Shown here: piece after piece, positions 6,978-13,252 of the stretch | How the letters are laid out: each line of letters opens with the position of its first letter | Position numbering within the stretch: the first letter of the stretch is position 1 | Assembly: GCA_002385745.1 (NCBI GenBank) | Contig: DGEC01000034.1 | Location: forward strand, 7,532-20,783 | DNA: 13,252 nucleotides | Direction: 5' to 3' | DNA from: Firmicutes bacterium UBA3936 | Lineage (GTDB): Bacteria; Bacillota; Dethiobacteria; Dethiobacterales; Dethiobacteraceae | Notes under the pieces: model-generated | Told to the model about the DNA's origin: nothing | Seen by the model: the letters and a program-made list of their open reading frames with translations, nothing else | The model's database searches: none | Position numbers and translations under genes: made by a program

Positions 6978-7853
6978 ATGAGAGATTTAGAGGGAAAAGT
7001 TGCTTTTATAACCGGGGGAGGTTCCGGTGTCGGTTTGGGACAGGCCAAGGTCTTTGCCCTGGAAGCCGGTATGAAGGTAGTAATCGCTGATATACGCCAG
7101 GATCATCTTGACCAGGCAATGGATTATTTCAAGGACAAAGATGCTGCTGTGCATCCGGTCCTTCTTGACATTACGGACCGGGAAGCCTACGTGAAAGCGG
7201 CAGATGAAGCCGAAAAAGTCTTCGGTCCGGTTCAGCTCCTTTGCAACACAGCGGGAGTAAGCCAGTTCGGCCCCGTCGAAAATGCCACTTACGACGACTG
7301 GGACTGGCAGATAGATGTCAACCTGAAAGGTGTAATAAACGGTATTGTAACATTTGTCCCCCGCATGATCAAACACGGCCAGGGCGGGCATATCCTTAAT
7401 ACCGCATCAATGAGCGCCTTTGTCAGTACACCCGGTGCCACCATCTACACAACTTCCAAATACGCAGTACGCGGACTGTCGGAAAATTTAAGGATGGATT
7501 TAAGCAAGCACAATATCGGTGTTTCCTGCCTCTGCCCGGGCGGAGTTAATTCAAATATCCATGAGGCGGTGCTGTCCCGCCAAAAGCGTTACAAAAACAC
7601 CGGCTATTACGGCGCGGATCCCGAAGTTTTCAAACAACTGAAATCAGCCATTGACTGGGGTATTGACCCTGTTGATCTCGCCCGCATTGCCCTGGAAGGA
7701 ATCAGGCGCAACGACTTGTGGATTCTTCCTTTTCCCGAATTCATTCCGACGGTTGAGGAAAGCAACAGGCTGGTAATGCAGGCGTTGAGACGCTACGAAG
7801 ATCATCCCGATGTGGAGCGTCGCAGAAAAATAATGGAAAGCCGCGGCTTATAG
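6978..7853 (+). CDS. Short-chain dehydrogenase/reductase (SDR), classical type, paralogue of the 3750-4694 gene
   Basis: This is an NAD(P)-dependent oxidoreductase of 291 residues. ATG 6978 is chosen because AAGGAG (6966-6971) lies 6 bases upstream; the in-frame ATG at 6972 touches that site. Motifs are TGGGSGVG (residues 12-19), Asp38 suggesting NAD(H), Asn115, Ser144, Tyr157 and Lys161 (YTTSK). The usual NNAG is NTAG here (90-93). The block DITDREAYVKAADEAEKVFG is nearly the same as in the other SDR of this window, and catalytic positions coincide, so they are paralogues from duplication or joint recruitment. The C-terminus (EFIPTVEESNRLVMQALRRY, then ERRRKIMESRGL) is positively charged and differs from the paralogue. 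It is transcribed away from the selenoprotein gene. The substrate is not predictable. Confidence 0.93.
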   Translation: MRDLEGKVAFITGGGSGVGLGQAKVFALEAGMKVVIADIRQDHLDQAMDYFKDKDAAVHPVLLDITDREAYVKAADEAEKVFGPVQLLCNTAGVSQFGPVENATYDDWDWQIDVNLKGVINGIVTFVPRMIKHGQGGHILNTASMSAFVSTPGATIYTTSKYAVRGLSENLRMDLSKHNIGVSCLCPGGVNSNIHEAVLSRQKRYKNTGYYGADPEVFKQLKSAIDWGIDPVDLARIALEGIRRNDLWILPFPEFIPTVEESNRLVMQALRRYEDHPDVERRRKIMESRGL

Positions 7854-7881
7854 CAATAATCAGCCGCACAGCAAATTTTTT
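7843..7881 (+). terminator. Weak terminator candidate after the second SDR
   Basis: GCGGCT (7843-7848, overlapping the end of the gene) pairs with AGCCGC (7862-7867), and TTTTTT follows at 7875-7880. The 13-base loop and the 7-base gap before the T run make it imperfect. Confidence 0.35.
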
Positions 7882-7882
7882 C

Positions 7883-7911
7883 TTCACAAAACAGTCAGTT
7901 TGTAATAAAAT
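7883..7911 (+). promoter_or_regulatory. Promoter of the mgtE transcript
   Basis: TTCACA (7883-7888) and TAAAAT (7906-7911) are exactly 17 bases apart, each a 5/6 match to consensus. Transcription would begin near 7918, about 30 bases before the M-box aptamer, so the riboswitch lies fully inside the leader. Confidence 0.6.
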
Positions 7912-7947
7912 AAAACATGGAGCCAGTATAAAAATAGAATAAAGTAG

Positions 7948-8100
7948 AACCCGTTAGGTGAGGTTACTATACAAACATATGCTACTGCCCTGAAACATCG
8001 AGAGATGCCAAAGGGTCAGCAGGCAGCATCGGATTAAGGTGCTACCTAATGTAGCTGGGATTTTCCCTCACGTTGTATAGAGCCAAAGCTGTCACAAGGG
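7948..8100 (+). ncRNA. M-box magnesium riboswitch (ykoK leader)
   Basis: The leader carries the conserved M-box blocks in order: GTTAGGTGAGG (7953-7963), GCTACTGCCCTGAAAC (7981-7996), GCCAAAGGGTCAGCAGG (8007-8023), ATTAAGGTG (8033-8041), GTAGCTGG (8051-8058), and CCAAAGCTGTCACAAGGG at the 3' end (8083-8100). The long-range stem CTATACAA (7967-7974) with TTGTATAG (8073-8080) is perfect. M-box RNAs bind several Mg2+ ions and, in Firmicutes, turn off Mg2+ transporter genes when Mg2+ is plentiful, commonly by favouring a terminator. The terminator at 8116-8150 and the mgtE gene downstream fit that role exactly. Confidence 0.95.
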
Positions 8101-8115
8101 GGCTATTTCTTTTTG

Positions 8116-8150
8116 TCCCTATTCGTGACGCTGAATAGGGATTTATTTTT
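8116..8150 (+). terminator. Riboswitch-controlled intrinsic terminator before mgtE
   Basis: TCCCTATTC (8116-8124) pairs perfectly with GAATAGGGA (8133-8141) around the 8-base loop GTGACGCT, and TTTATTTTT (8142-8150) follows. It stands between the M-box and the mgtE start. It is the expected expression platform: terminated at high Mg2+, read through at low Mg2+. Confidence 0.85.
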
Positions 8151-8222
8151 GCCGGGAATTTTTACTGGAGTCGCCGGGCAAAAACCCCCCTGAAGCAACA
8201 TTATAAGAAAGGAGGAGGTAAT

Positions 8223-9554
8223 GTGAACACAGAAATGCTGCTGAAGCTGCTGCAAGAGAAAAACTATCCCCGTTTCAAGGAAGAGCTGCTGAAAAAGCAG
8301 AATGTGGATATAGCTGAATTTATCGATACACTGGATGCCAAAGCAACCCTTCTGGTATTCAGGCTGCTGCCCAAGGAAATTGCTGCCGATGTTTTTTCTT
8401 ATCTTTCCCCGGAAAGCCAGTCCCAACTCTCCGTTGCGGTTAATGAGGAGGAACTGCAGGAAATCCTGAATGAACTCTTTTTTGACGATAAAATTGATTT
8501 CCTGGAAGAAATGCCGGCCAACGTGGTCAAGCGCATCCTGAGAAATTCTCCGGAAACGGAAAGAAACCTGATTAACCAGTTCCTCAAGTACCCCGACGAT
8601 TCAGCCGGCAGTATAATGACCATTGAGTTTGTAGACTTCAAAAAGGAATTGCTTGTCCGGCAAGCCTTGGAGCGAATCAGGGAATATGCCCCGGTTAAGG
8701 AGACCGTTTATACCTGTTATGTAACCGACAGCAGCCGCCACCTGGAAGGCATCGTGTCCTTGAGGGACCTGGTTATAGCCTCCCCGGAGAAAAAACTGGC
8801 GGAAATAATGAATACGAAAATCATTTCCGTCAAAACAACGGACGATAAGGAATACGTGGCTGATTTAATGAAAAAATATGATTTACTGGCCATTCCCGTT
8901 ACCGATAATGAAAATCGCCTGGTCGGCATTATTACCGTTGATGATATTGTGGACGTCATCGAAGAGGAAAACACGGAAGACTTCCACAAAATGGCTACCG
9001 TCGGCAAGATTGACATCAACCTGCTGGATGCCGGCCCCTTCTTCCTGTTGAGAAAACGGCTTCCCTGGCTTTTGGTACTCATATTTATGAACATTTTTTC
9101 CGGTGCAGGGATTGCTTATTTTGAAAATACAATCCAGACTGTAATCGGCCTTGTCTTTTTTCTGCCCCTGCTGATCAACAGCGCCGGCAATGCCGGCTCC
9201 CAGGCGGCGGCCCTTATGATTCGCGCTCTGGCGCTGGGTGATGTTAAAACAGGAGACTGGTTCAGGCTTTTACAGAAAGAAATAATTGTGTCTGTTCTTT
9301 TGGGCATAGCCATGGCCGCTGCCGTATCACTGATTGGTTTTGTCCAGGGCGGCCTTAACGTGGCTGTTATTGTTGCCCTGGCTATGGCGGCCGTAGTACT
9401 GGTCGGCAGTACCATCGGCATGTCACTTCCCTTCCTGCTTGACAAGCTCAAGCTTGATCCGGCCACTGCCAGCGGCCCGCTGGTTACCTCTATTGCGGAC
9501 ATTGCCGGAATTATCATTTACTTTTCCATTGCAACCTGGTATCTCGGACTATAA
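8223..9554 (+). CDS. mgtE: Magnesium channel/transporter MgtE
   Basis: This is a homodimeric Mg2+ channel of the inner membrane, 443 residues, close to the usual 450. The start is GTG 8223, with GGAGGAGGT at 8211-8219; the overlapping ATG at 8221 is followed at once by a stop. Domains in order: a helical MgtE_N domain (about 1-125), two CBS domains (about 130-255, from SAGSIM at 127 to VDDIVDVIEEE near 239), then the membrane part from about 277 with five expected helices. Family hallmarks are GNAGSQAAALMIRALALGD in the membrane part and the end LDPATASGPLVTSIADIAG. Asp426 sits where the pore aspartate is expected. Cytosolic Mg2+ binding to the N and CBS domains closes the channel in characterised members. 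It stands alone under M-box control, so Mg2+ is sensed at both RNA and protein level. Confidence 0.97.
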   Translation: MNTEMLLKLLQEKNYPRFKEELLKKQNVDIAEFIDTLDAKATLLVFRLLPKEIAADVFSYLSPESQSQLSVAVNEEELQEILNELFFDDKIDFLEEMPANVVKRILRNSPETERNLINQFLKYPDDSAGSIMTIEFVDFKKELLVRQALERIREYAPVKETVYTCYVTDSSRHLEGIVSLRDLVIASPEKKLAEIMNTKIISVKTTDDKEYVADLMKKYDLLAIPVTDNENRLVGIITVDDIVDVIEEENTEDFHKMATVGKIDINLLDAGPFFLLRKRLPWLLVLIFMNIFSGAGIAYFENTIQTVIGLVFFLPLLINSAGNAGSQAAALMIRALALGDVKTGDWFRLLQKEIIVSVLLGIAMAAAVSLIGFVQGGLNVAVIVALAMAAVVLVGSTIGMSLPFLLDKLKLDPATASGPLVTSIADIAGIIIYFSIATWYLGL

Positions 9555-9557
9555 TAT

Positions 9558-9590
9558 AAAAAGAAGCCTGAATGCGGCTTCTTTTCCTTT
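9558..9590. terminator. Bidirectional terminator between mgtE and the convergent gene
   Basis: AAGAAGCC (9561-9568) pairs with GGCTTCTT (9576-9583) around a 7-base loop. On the plus strand it is followed by TTCCTTTATAT, and on the minus strand by TTTATATTATAG; counting the stem end, the minus-strand T run is longer. It closes mgtE from the left and the minus-strand gene at 9653-10483 from the right. Confidence 0.8.
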
Positions 9591-9652
9591 ATATATACGC
9601 ACATACAGACAACAGGTAATAATGAAAGTGAAAAAGCGGCAGCAAAGGCGTG

Positions 9653-10483
9653 TTATGGGCCAAAAACCGAACGCGACAGGATTTCCCTGTCTATTTGTTC
9701 TGCAATATCCTTGTTTTTTGCCATGATATATAAAACAACCGTGGCGTTATACTCCTCGAAAAATCGGCAGTATGCTCTTGCGCATAACCTTTCTGCCCGG
9801 TAATCCTCCGTCACATTTTCCAGTCCCTTGGGGCTGCCGTACTGCAGGTAGCCCAACTGCCTTGTCCGGTAACGATGGGCAGGCATATTGGTATATATTT
9901 CAGCTACCATTTTATACCAGCCGGGGATGTTAAGGTATGTTACATTCTCCTCCAGTTCTATGGATTCTGCCTGAAAAATTACCTCCTTCGACGGTAAACC
10001 TATTGCAGGCAGCACGAGATATTTTTGATCGTAATGCGGCACCAAGGCAAGCTGACTGAGACGGATTGATCCGTCTGCAGTAAAAAACAGGTCCTTATTG
10101 TTAACGGCATAGGCGCCGTAGAATGCCGAATAAAGTCCGGCAGCGGGATCAAAATAATCAGCATAAGTCCGGCCGCAGCAAAAGCCGCCGAAATTGTAGA
10201 TAATGCTCAGCGTCAGGTCGCCTTCATACCCCATCCAGCGGGCGAAATGACTTTCATCTGCATTAAAATAAAGCATAAAGGGAATAAAGCTGCCTACACC
10301 GGGCAGTTTGCCCGCCGGAATCCCGAGTGGAATATCCCTGAACAGCCCGGTATTTTTATAGTAGCGGCTAAGAGGATACATCAGAAGATAAGTGCGCAGG
10401 GGATAGTAAATGCCGGTCAGCCGGAAGGTAAAAATCAAAGCTGCCGCCAGCAGTAAAACAAAAACCGTTTTTTTTCTCTTCAC
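9653..10483 (-). CDS. Unrecognised membrane-anchored protein
   Basis: I do not recognise this 276-residue protein. The frame is open upstream to a TTG at 10531, but GTG 10483 is preferred: GAAGG lies shortly upstream (about 10488-10492), and the protein then starts VKRKKTVFVLLLAAALIFTF, a charged N-terminus and one hydrophobic helix (about residues 6-22). That is either a membrane anchor or an uncleaved signal; no lipobox is present. The rest is soluble and aromatic-rich, predicted outside the membrane. Distinctive stretches are PLGIPAGKLPGVGSFIPFML, FGGFCCGRTYADYFDPAAG with adjacent Cys102-Cys103, and YLNIPGWYKMVAEIYTNMPA. The C-terminal part (about 230-276) is charged and probably helical. 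It follows fmdB by 121 bases with a terminator-like stem between, and converges on mgtE. The composition matches its neighbours, so no sign of transfer is seen. Confidence 0.8.
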   Translation of the reverse strand: MKRKKTVFVLLLAAALIFTFRLTGIYYPLRTYLLMYPLSRYYKNTGLFRDIPLGIPAGKLPGVGSFIPFMLYFNADESHFARWMGYEGDLTLSIIYNFGGFCCGRTYADYFDPAAGLYSAFYGAYAVNNKDLFFTADGSIRLSQLALVPHYDQKYLVLPAIGLPSKEVIFQAESIELEENVTYLNIPGWYKMVAEIYTNMPAHRYRTRQLGYLQYGSPKGLENVTEDYRAERLCARAYCRFFEEYNATVVLYIMAKNKDIAEQIDREILSRSVFGP

Positions 10484-10539
10484 CCTGTCCTTCCCCCGTC
10501 CGGTAATTGATAATTTTCTCCCTGAAAACAAACCTTTTT

Positions 10540-10583
10540 AGAGAAAGAGTGCTGCTCGCTACTTTTTGTAGTTTGCAGCACTC
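10540..10583 (-). terminator. Terminator candidate after the FmdB-type gene
   Basis: GAGTGCTGC (10547-10555) pairs with GCAGCACTC (10575-10583), and an inner CTAC/GTAG stem (10558-10561 with 10568-10571) extends the hairpin. On the minus strand it is followed by TTTCTCT, a modest U-tract. It would end the short fmdB transcript before the membrane-protein gene. Confidence 0.55.
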
Positions 10584-10604
10584 CCTGATTTTGCCTGTAC
10601 CGGG

Positions 10605-10820
10605 CTAATGCGCCATTCCACAGCTGGAACAAGATTTTTCCGTGGAACAGGAACTGCAGGCAGAGGCGCCTGCAGAGACGCCTATAGTATTAATTTTAAA
10701 AATTTCCTGCAGTTTCCGGCCATCGCATTGCGGACAGCGCACCTTGCCTTTTTCCGAGCTTTTAACAAAGACTTCAAAGTTTTCCCCACAGTTTCTGCAT
10801 TTATATTCGTATGTCGGCAT
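10605..10820 (-). CDS. FmdB-family zinc ribbon protein with extra C-terminal Cys pairs
   Basis: This is a small protein of 71 residues. The start MPTYEYKCRNCGENFEVF and the pair C8xxC11 / C29xxC32 (VRCPQC) are the hallmark of the FmdB/CxxC_CxxC_SSSS putative regulatory family, a single zinc ribbon. The tail has two further pairs, C55xxC58 and C64xxC67, within a Ser-rich stretch, so eight cysteines could hold two metal sites. ATG 10820 is chosen over the upstream in-frame ATG at 10850 because GGGAG lies 9 bases before it and the conserved MPTYEY starts there. The family name comes from a presumed regulator in the formamidase/amidase context, but the cellular role is unproven. It has a strong promoter of its own in the 80-base gap after tkt. 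Confidence 0.92.
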   Translation of the reverse strand: MPTYEYKCRNCGENFEVFVKSSEKGKVRCPQCDGRKLQEIFKINTIGVSAGASACSSCSTEKSCSSCGMAH

Positions 10821-10865
10821 CCGTTCACACTCCCTTTTCCGCGCCTGCATATGGGGTACATAATC

Positions 10866-10894
10866 ATTCTATGCCAACGGAAAATGTGTGTCAA
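10866..10894 (-). promoter_or_regulatory. Sigma-A promoter of the FmdB-type gene
   Basis: On the minus strand TTGACA (10889-10894) and TAGAAT (10866-10871) are exactly 17 bases apart, a 6/6 and 5/6 match. The -35 begins only 7 bases past the tkt stop codon. The start would be near 10859, giving a leader of about 40 bases, so fmdB need not depend on tkt transcription. Confidence 0.75.
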
Positions 10895-10900
10895 GGCAGG

Positions 10901-12892
10901 CTAACTTTCCAAAAGCTTCAGAGCCCTGGCGGCAATGTTTTCCGCCGTAAAGCCGAATTTTTGTCTCAGGACTTCCCCGGGAGCCGAAGCGCCAAAGCTG
11001 TCAAAGGAAATAACAGCGCCCTCGCTGCCGGCATAGGGCTCCCAGCCCATTGAATGGCCTGCTTCAATAACCACCCTCTTTTTTATGGCAGCAGGCAGTA
11101 CTTCCTCCCGGTAGGCCGGGGACTGGGATTGGAAAAGCTCGTGGCTGGGCATGCTTATCACCCTGGCGTCTACGCCTTTTTCCTTCAGCAGTTCTTTTGC
11201 CTGCAGGGCAAGCCAGACCTCCGACCCGCTGGCAATCAGAATAACATCCGGCTTTGGACCCTTTTCCCTGTCCAAAATATAGGCACCCTTTTCCGCTTCC
11301 CGGCTTGTCCCGGACAACTGCGGCACATCCTGGCGGGTCAGAATCAGTGCGGTAGGCCCTTCCTTCCTTCTCAGCGCAGCAAGCCAGGCTGCCGCCGTTT
11401 CACGGCCGTCGGCGGGGCGGATAACACAGAGGTTGGGAATTGAACGCAGGTTTGCCAGCTGCTCCACAGGCTGGTGAGTGGGCCCGTCCTCGCCGACGCT
11501 GAAGCTGTCGTGGGTAAAGATATAAATCACCGGCAGGCCCATCATGGCGGCCAGCCTGACCGGCGGCTTCATATAATCAAAAAACACAAGAAATGTGGAA
11601 GCATAGGGACGCAGGCCGCCATGTAGGGAAATGCCGGAGGCGACTGCTCCCATGGCATGTTCCCTGACTCCGAAATAAAGATTGTTTCCTTTGCGGTTGC
11701 CTGCCTGAAAATCTCCATAACCCTTAAGGTAGGTTTTCGTCGAAGCATTTAAATCGGCGGATCCTCCCACCAGGTTTGGGAGATGGCGGGCGACAACCTG
11801 CATAATGTCGCCCGAAGATACCCGCGTAGCGGCAGGTTTGTCAGGAATCTGCCATAACTCAATATCCTTTTCCAGCTCCCGTGGAATTTCCTGGCTGTGC
11901 CAGGCATCCCAGGCTGCAGCCAATTCAGGATATTTCCTGCGGTACTCCGCAAACATCTTGTCCCATTCTTTTTTCTTTTCCTCCAGCCGCGCGGCAAGAG
12001 CCGCGAAATGCTTCCGGACAGCTTCAGGGACGTAAAAATCCGGTTCCAGCGGCCAGCCCAGGTTTTTCTTGGCCAGCTTTACTTCCTCGGGACCCAAGGG
12101 AGCGCCGTGCGAAGCGGCCTTCCCCTGTTTATTGGGGCTGCCGAAGCCAATCAGTGTTTTAACCATAATCAGCGACGGTTTTTTTGTTTCCTGTCTTGCC
12201 TCTTCAATGGCGCCTGCAATTGAGTCCAGGTTGTTACCGTCTTCCACTGACAGCACCTGCCAGCCGTAGGCTGAAAAACGCTTGCCTACATCTTCGGTAA
12301 AGGCAATGTCGGTGGAACCGTCTATAGTAATATTGTTGTCGTCATAAAGGCAGATTAAGCGCCCCAGCTGCAAATGGCCGGCGAGAGATGCGGCTTCCGC
12401 CGTCACCCCTTCCATCAGGCAGCCGTCGCCGCAGTAAACATATGTATAATGATTGACAATGGGAAAGCCGGGCCTGTTAAACTCGGCTGCCAGGCGCTCT
12501 GTTGCAATGGCCATGCCGACTGCATTGGCAAAGCCCTGTCCAAGGGGACCAGTTGTTGTTTCCACACCGGCGGTGTGCCCGTATTCAGGATGCCCGGGGG
12601 TAAGGCTGCCCCACTGGCGGAACTGTTTTAAATCATCCAGGGACAGCGGGTAGCCGAACAAATGCAAGAGGGCATAAAGCAGCATCGACCCGTGGCCTGC
12701 CGACAAAATAAACCTGTCACGGTCCGGCCAGTCCGGATGCCGGGGACTGTGACGCAAAAAACGCGTCCAGAGGACATAGGCCATGGCTGCGCCGCCCATG
12801 GGCAGTCCCGGATGGCCGGAATTAGCCTTTTCCACTGCGTCAACAGCTAAAAAGCGAATTGTGTTGACGGCAGATTCCTCGATTGCTCTCAT
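10901..12892 (-). CDS. tkt: Transketolase
   Basis: This enzyme moves two-carbon ketol units between sugar phosphates in the non-oxidative pentose phosphate pathway, using thiamine diphosphate and a divalent metal. It is 663 residues, the normal bacterial single-chain length. ATG 12892 has GGAGG (12899-12903) 6 bases upstream. Domains in order: the N-terminal ThDP domain with SGHPG (His27), SAGHGS (His67), GPLGQG (115-120), GDG at 155-157 and its partner NN at 186-187; the pyrimidine domain with the conserved glutamate Glu411 in VREHAMG and His461-Asp462 in FTHDSFSVGEDGPTHQPVEQ; and a C-terminal domain from about 540, with the IASGSEV motif. All expected catalytic residues are present, so it should be active. 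No transaldolase, epimerase or isomerase gene adjoins it here. A -10-like TAAAAT at 12943-12948 lies upstream, but no good -35 was found. Confidence 0.97.
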   Translation of the reverse strand: MRAIEESAVNTIRFLAVDAVEKANSGHPGLPMGGAAMAYVLWTRFLRHSPRHPDWPDRDRFILSAGHGSMLLYALLHLFGYPLSLDDLKQFRQWGSLTPGHPEYGHTAGVETTTGPLGQGFANAVGMAIATERLAAEFNRPGFPIVNHYTYVYCGDGCLMEGVTAEAASLAGHLQLGRLICLYDDNNITIDGSTDIAFTEDVGKRFSAYGWQVLSVEDGNNLDSIAGAIEEARQETKKPSLIMVKTLIGFGSPNKQGKAASHGAPLGPEEVKLAKKNLGWPLEPDFYVPEAVRKHFAALAARLEEKKKEWDKMFAEYRRKYPELAAAWDAWHSQEIPRELEKDIELWQIPDKPAATRVSSGDIMQVVARHLPNLVGGSADLNASTKTYLKGYGDFQAGNRKGNNLYFGVREHAMGAVASGISLHGGLRPYASTFLVFFDYMKPPVRLAAMMGLPVIYIFTHDSFSVGEDGPTHQPVEQLANLRSIPNLCVIRPADGRETAAAWLAALRRKEGPTALILTRQDVPQLSGTSREAEKGAYILDREKGPKPDVILIASGSEVWLALQAKELLKEKGVDARVISMPSHELFQSQSPAYREEVLPAAIKKRVVIEAGHSMGWEPYAGSEGAVISFDSFGASAPGEVLRQKFGFTAENIAARALKLLES

Positions 12893-13077
12893 ATCGTACC
12901 TCCACAGATTATAAAAAAATAATAATAATGTCTACTTCTCTTATTTTAGCTGATTTTGCAGGAAATAAAAAGTAATTCTTTGCCTGCCCTGTCAGAAGGC
13001 CGGGATTTTTATCGTATTTGGTCGTTAGTGTAAAATTACTTTAGGTTTTTGGAAGGATAATCTTTTAAGAAAGCGAA

Positions 13078-13128
13078 GAGGAACCTCACATCGAGATGAA
13101 TACCCCCAAAAGGAGGCAGAGGTTCCTC
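13078..13128 (+). repeat. Inverted repeat flanking the transposase ribosome binding site
   Basis: GAGGAACCTC (13078-13087) and GAGGTTCCTC (13119-13128) are perfect inverted copies of 10 bases separated by 31 bases. The second copy ends directly before the ATG at 13129, and the GGAGG site (13112-13116) is in the loop. The stem could hinder translation initiation of transposase when the mRNA is read from outside the element. Confidence 0.7.
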
Positions 13129-13252
13129 ATGGGTGTAGTTCGCTTAGTAGAAGCAAAAGTCCTTTCGGTAACTGAGAAGATTTTAAAGGTTTTAGGAGAT
13201 GGCATTGACTTTCTAAATTTTGAAGCTCAACTGAAAAAAGAGCTGGATAACC
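13129..13252 (+). CDS. Transposase N-terminus, probably ISLre2 family (C-terminus outside the window)
   Basis: Forty-one codons are visible, starting MGVVRLVEAKVLSVTEKILK and continuing VLGDGIDFLNFEAQLKKELDN. The pattern of a helical start followed by a DF-x-x-FE-x-x-L-x-x-EL stretch is what I recall from ISLre2 (UPF0236-type) transposases; the catalytic region is not in the window, so the family is tentative. GGAGG (13112-13116) is 12 bases before ATG 13129, which is long. An in-frame ATG at 13096 would add 11 residues (MNTPKRRQRFL) but lacks a clear ribosome binding site. Confidence 0.6.
   Translation, partial: MGVVRLVEAKVLSVTEKILKVLGDGIDFLNFEAQLKKELDN

Larger units (their letters stand above)
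13022..13252 (+). mobile_element. Left end of an insertion sequence, probably ISLre2 family (runs off the window)
   Basis: The last 124 bases encode a transposase N-terminus, preceded by about 100 bases of non-coding leader whose texture differs from the tkt upstream region. The exact left terminus cannot be fixed from one end; I place it near the GTTAGTGTAAAATT stretch (13024-13037) as a guess. The right end, inverted repeat and target duplication lie outside. The element sits upstream of tkt and points away from it. Confidence 0.5.

Noticed and set aside
8103..8426. Minus-strand open frame of 107 codons over the mgtE leader
   Set aside because: It covers the terminator and the start of mgtE in antisense, and its sequence has no domain; the M-box and mgtE explain the region.
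12910..12934. TAGACA and TATAAT boxes on the minus strand just before the tkt ribosome binding site
   Set aside because: The spacing is only 15 bases and the start would fall at the ribosome binding site itself, so it is probably a chance match in an AT-rich stretch.

Overview
The window looks like a chromosomal segment of an anaerobic, selenocysteine-using Firmicute, probably a clostridial or Peptococcaceae-like bacterium. This inference rests on strong GGAGG-type ribosome binding sites, intermediate base composition, an M-box magnesium riboswitch, consensus sigma-A promoters and an in-frame UGA followed by a bacterial SECIS-like hairpin. No rRNA, tRNA or CRISPR array was seen.

Layout. (1) 1-3605, minus strand: an oligopeptide/nickel-type ABC importer operon. 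A near-consensus promoter (3577-3605) is followed by a substrate-binding lipoprotein, a DppB-type permease and a DppC-type permease cut by the window edge; any ATPase genes would lie beyond position 1. (2) 3681-6690, minus strand: a terminator, a short-chain dehydrogenase (SDR), a structured 328-base gap, and a 555-residue selenoprotein that a standard ORF caller would split into two ORFs at UGA 6313-6315. (3) 6978-7853, plus strand: a second SDR, paralogous to the first and divergent from the selenoprotein gene. (4) 7883-9590, plus strand: promoter, M-box riboswitch, intrinsic terminator and the Mg2+ channel gene mgtE. (5) 9653-12892, minus strand: transketolase, an FmdB-type zinc ribbon protein with its own consensus promoter, and an unrecognised membrane-anchored protein. 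(6) The right end holds the beginning of an insertion sequence, probably ISLre2 family, pointing out of the window.

The main find is the selenoprotein. Its N-terminal part resembles the UGSC family of (seleno)proteins, but with Sec-Asp-Gly-Cys at the redox site. It continues in one frame into a second large domain that I recall as a separate protein in other bacteria. With the two SDR paralogues beside it and a peptide-type importer next to them, it suggests an uncharacterised redox or catabolic module whose substrate cannot be told from the sequence. The other genes (mgtE, tkt, fmdB) look like ordinary housekeeping genes.
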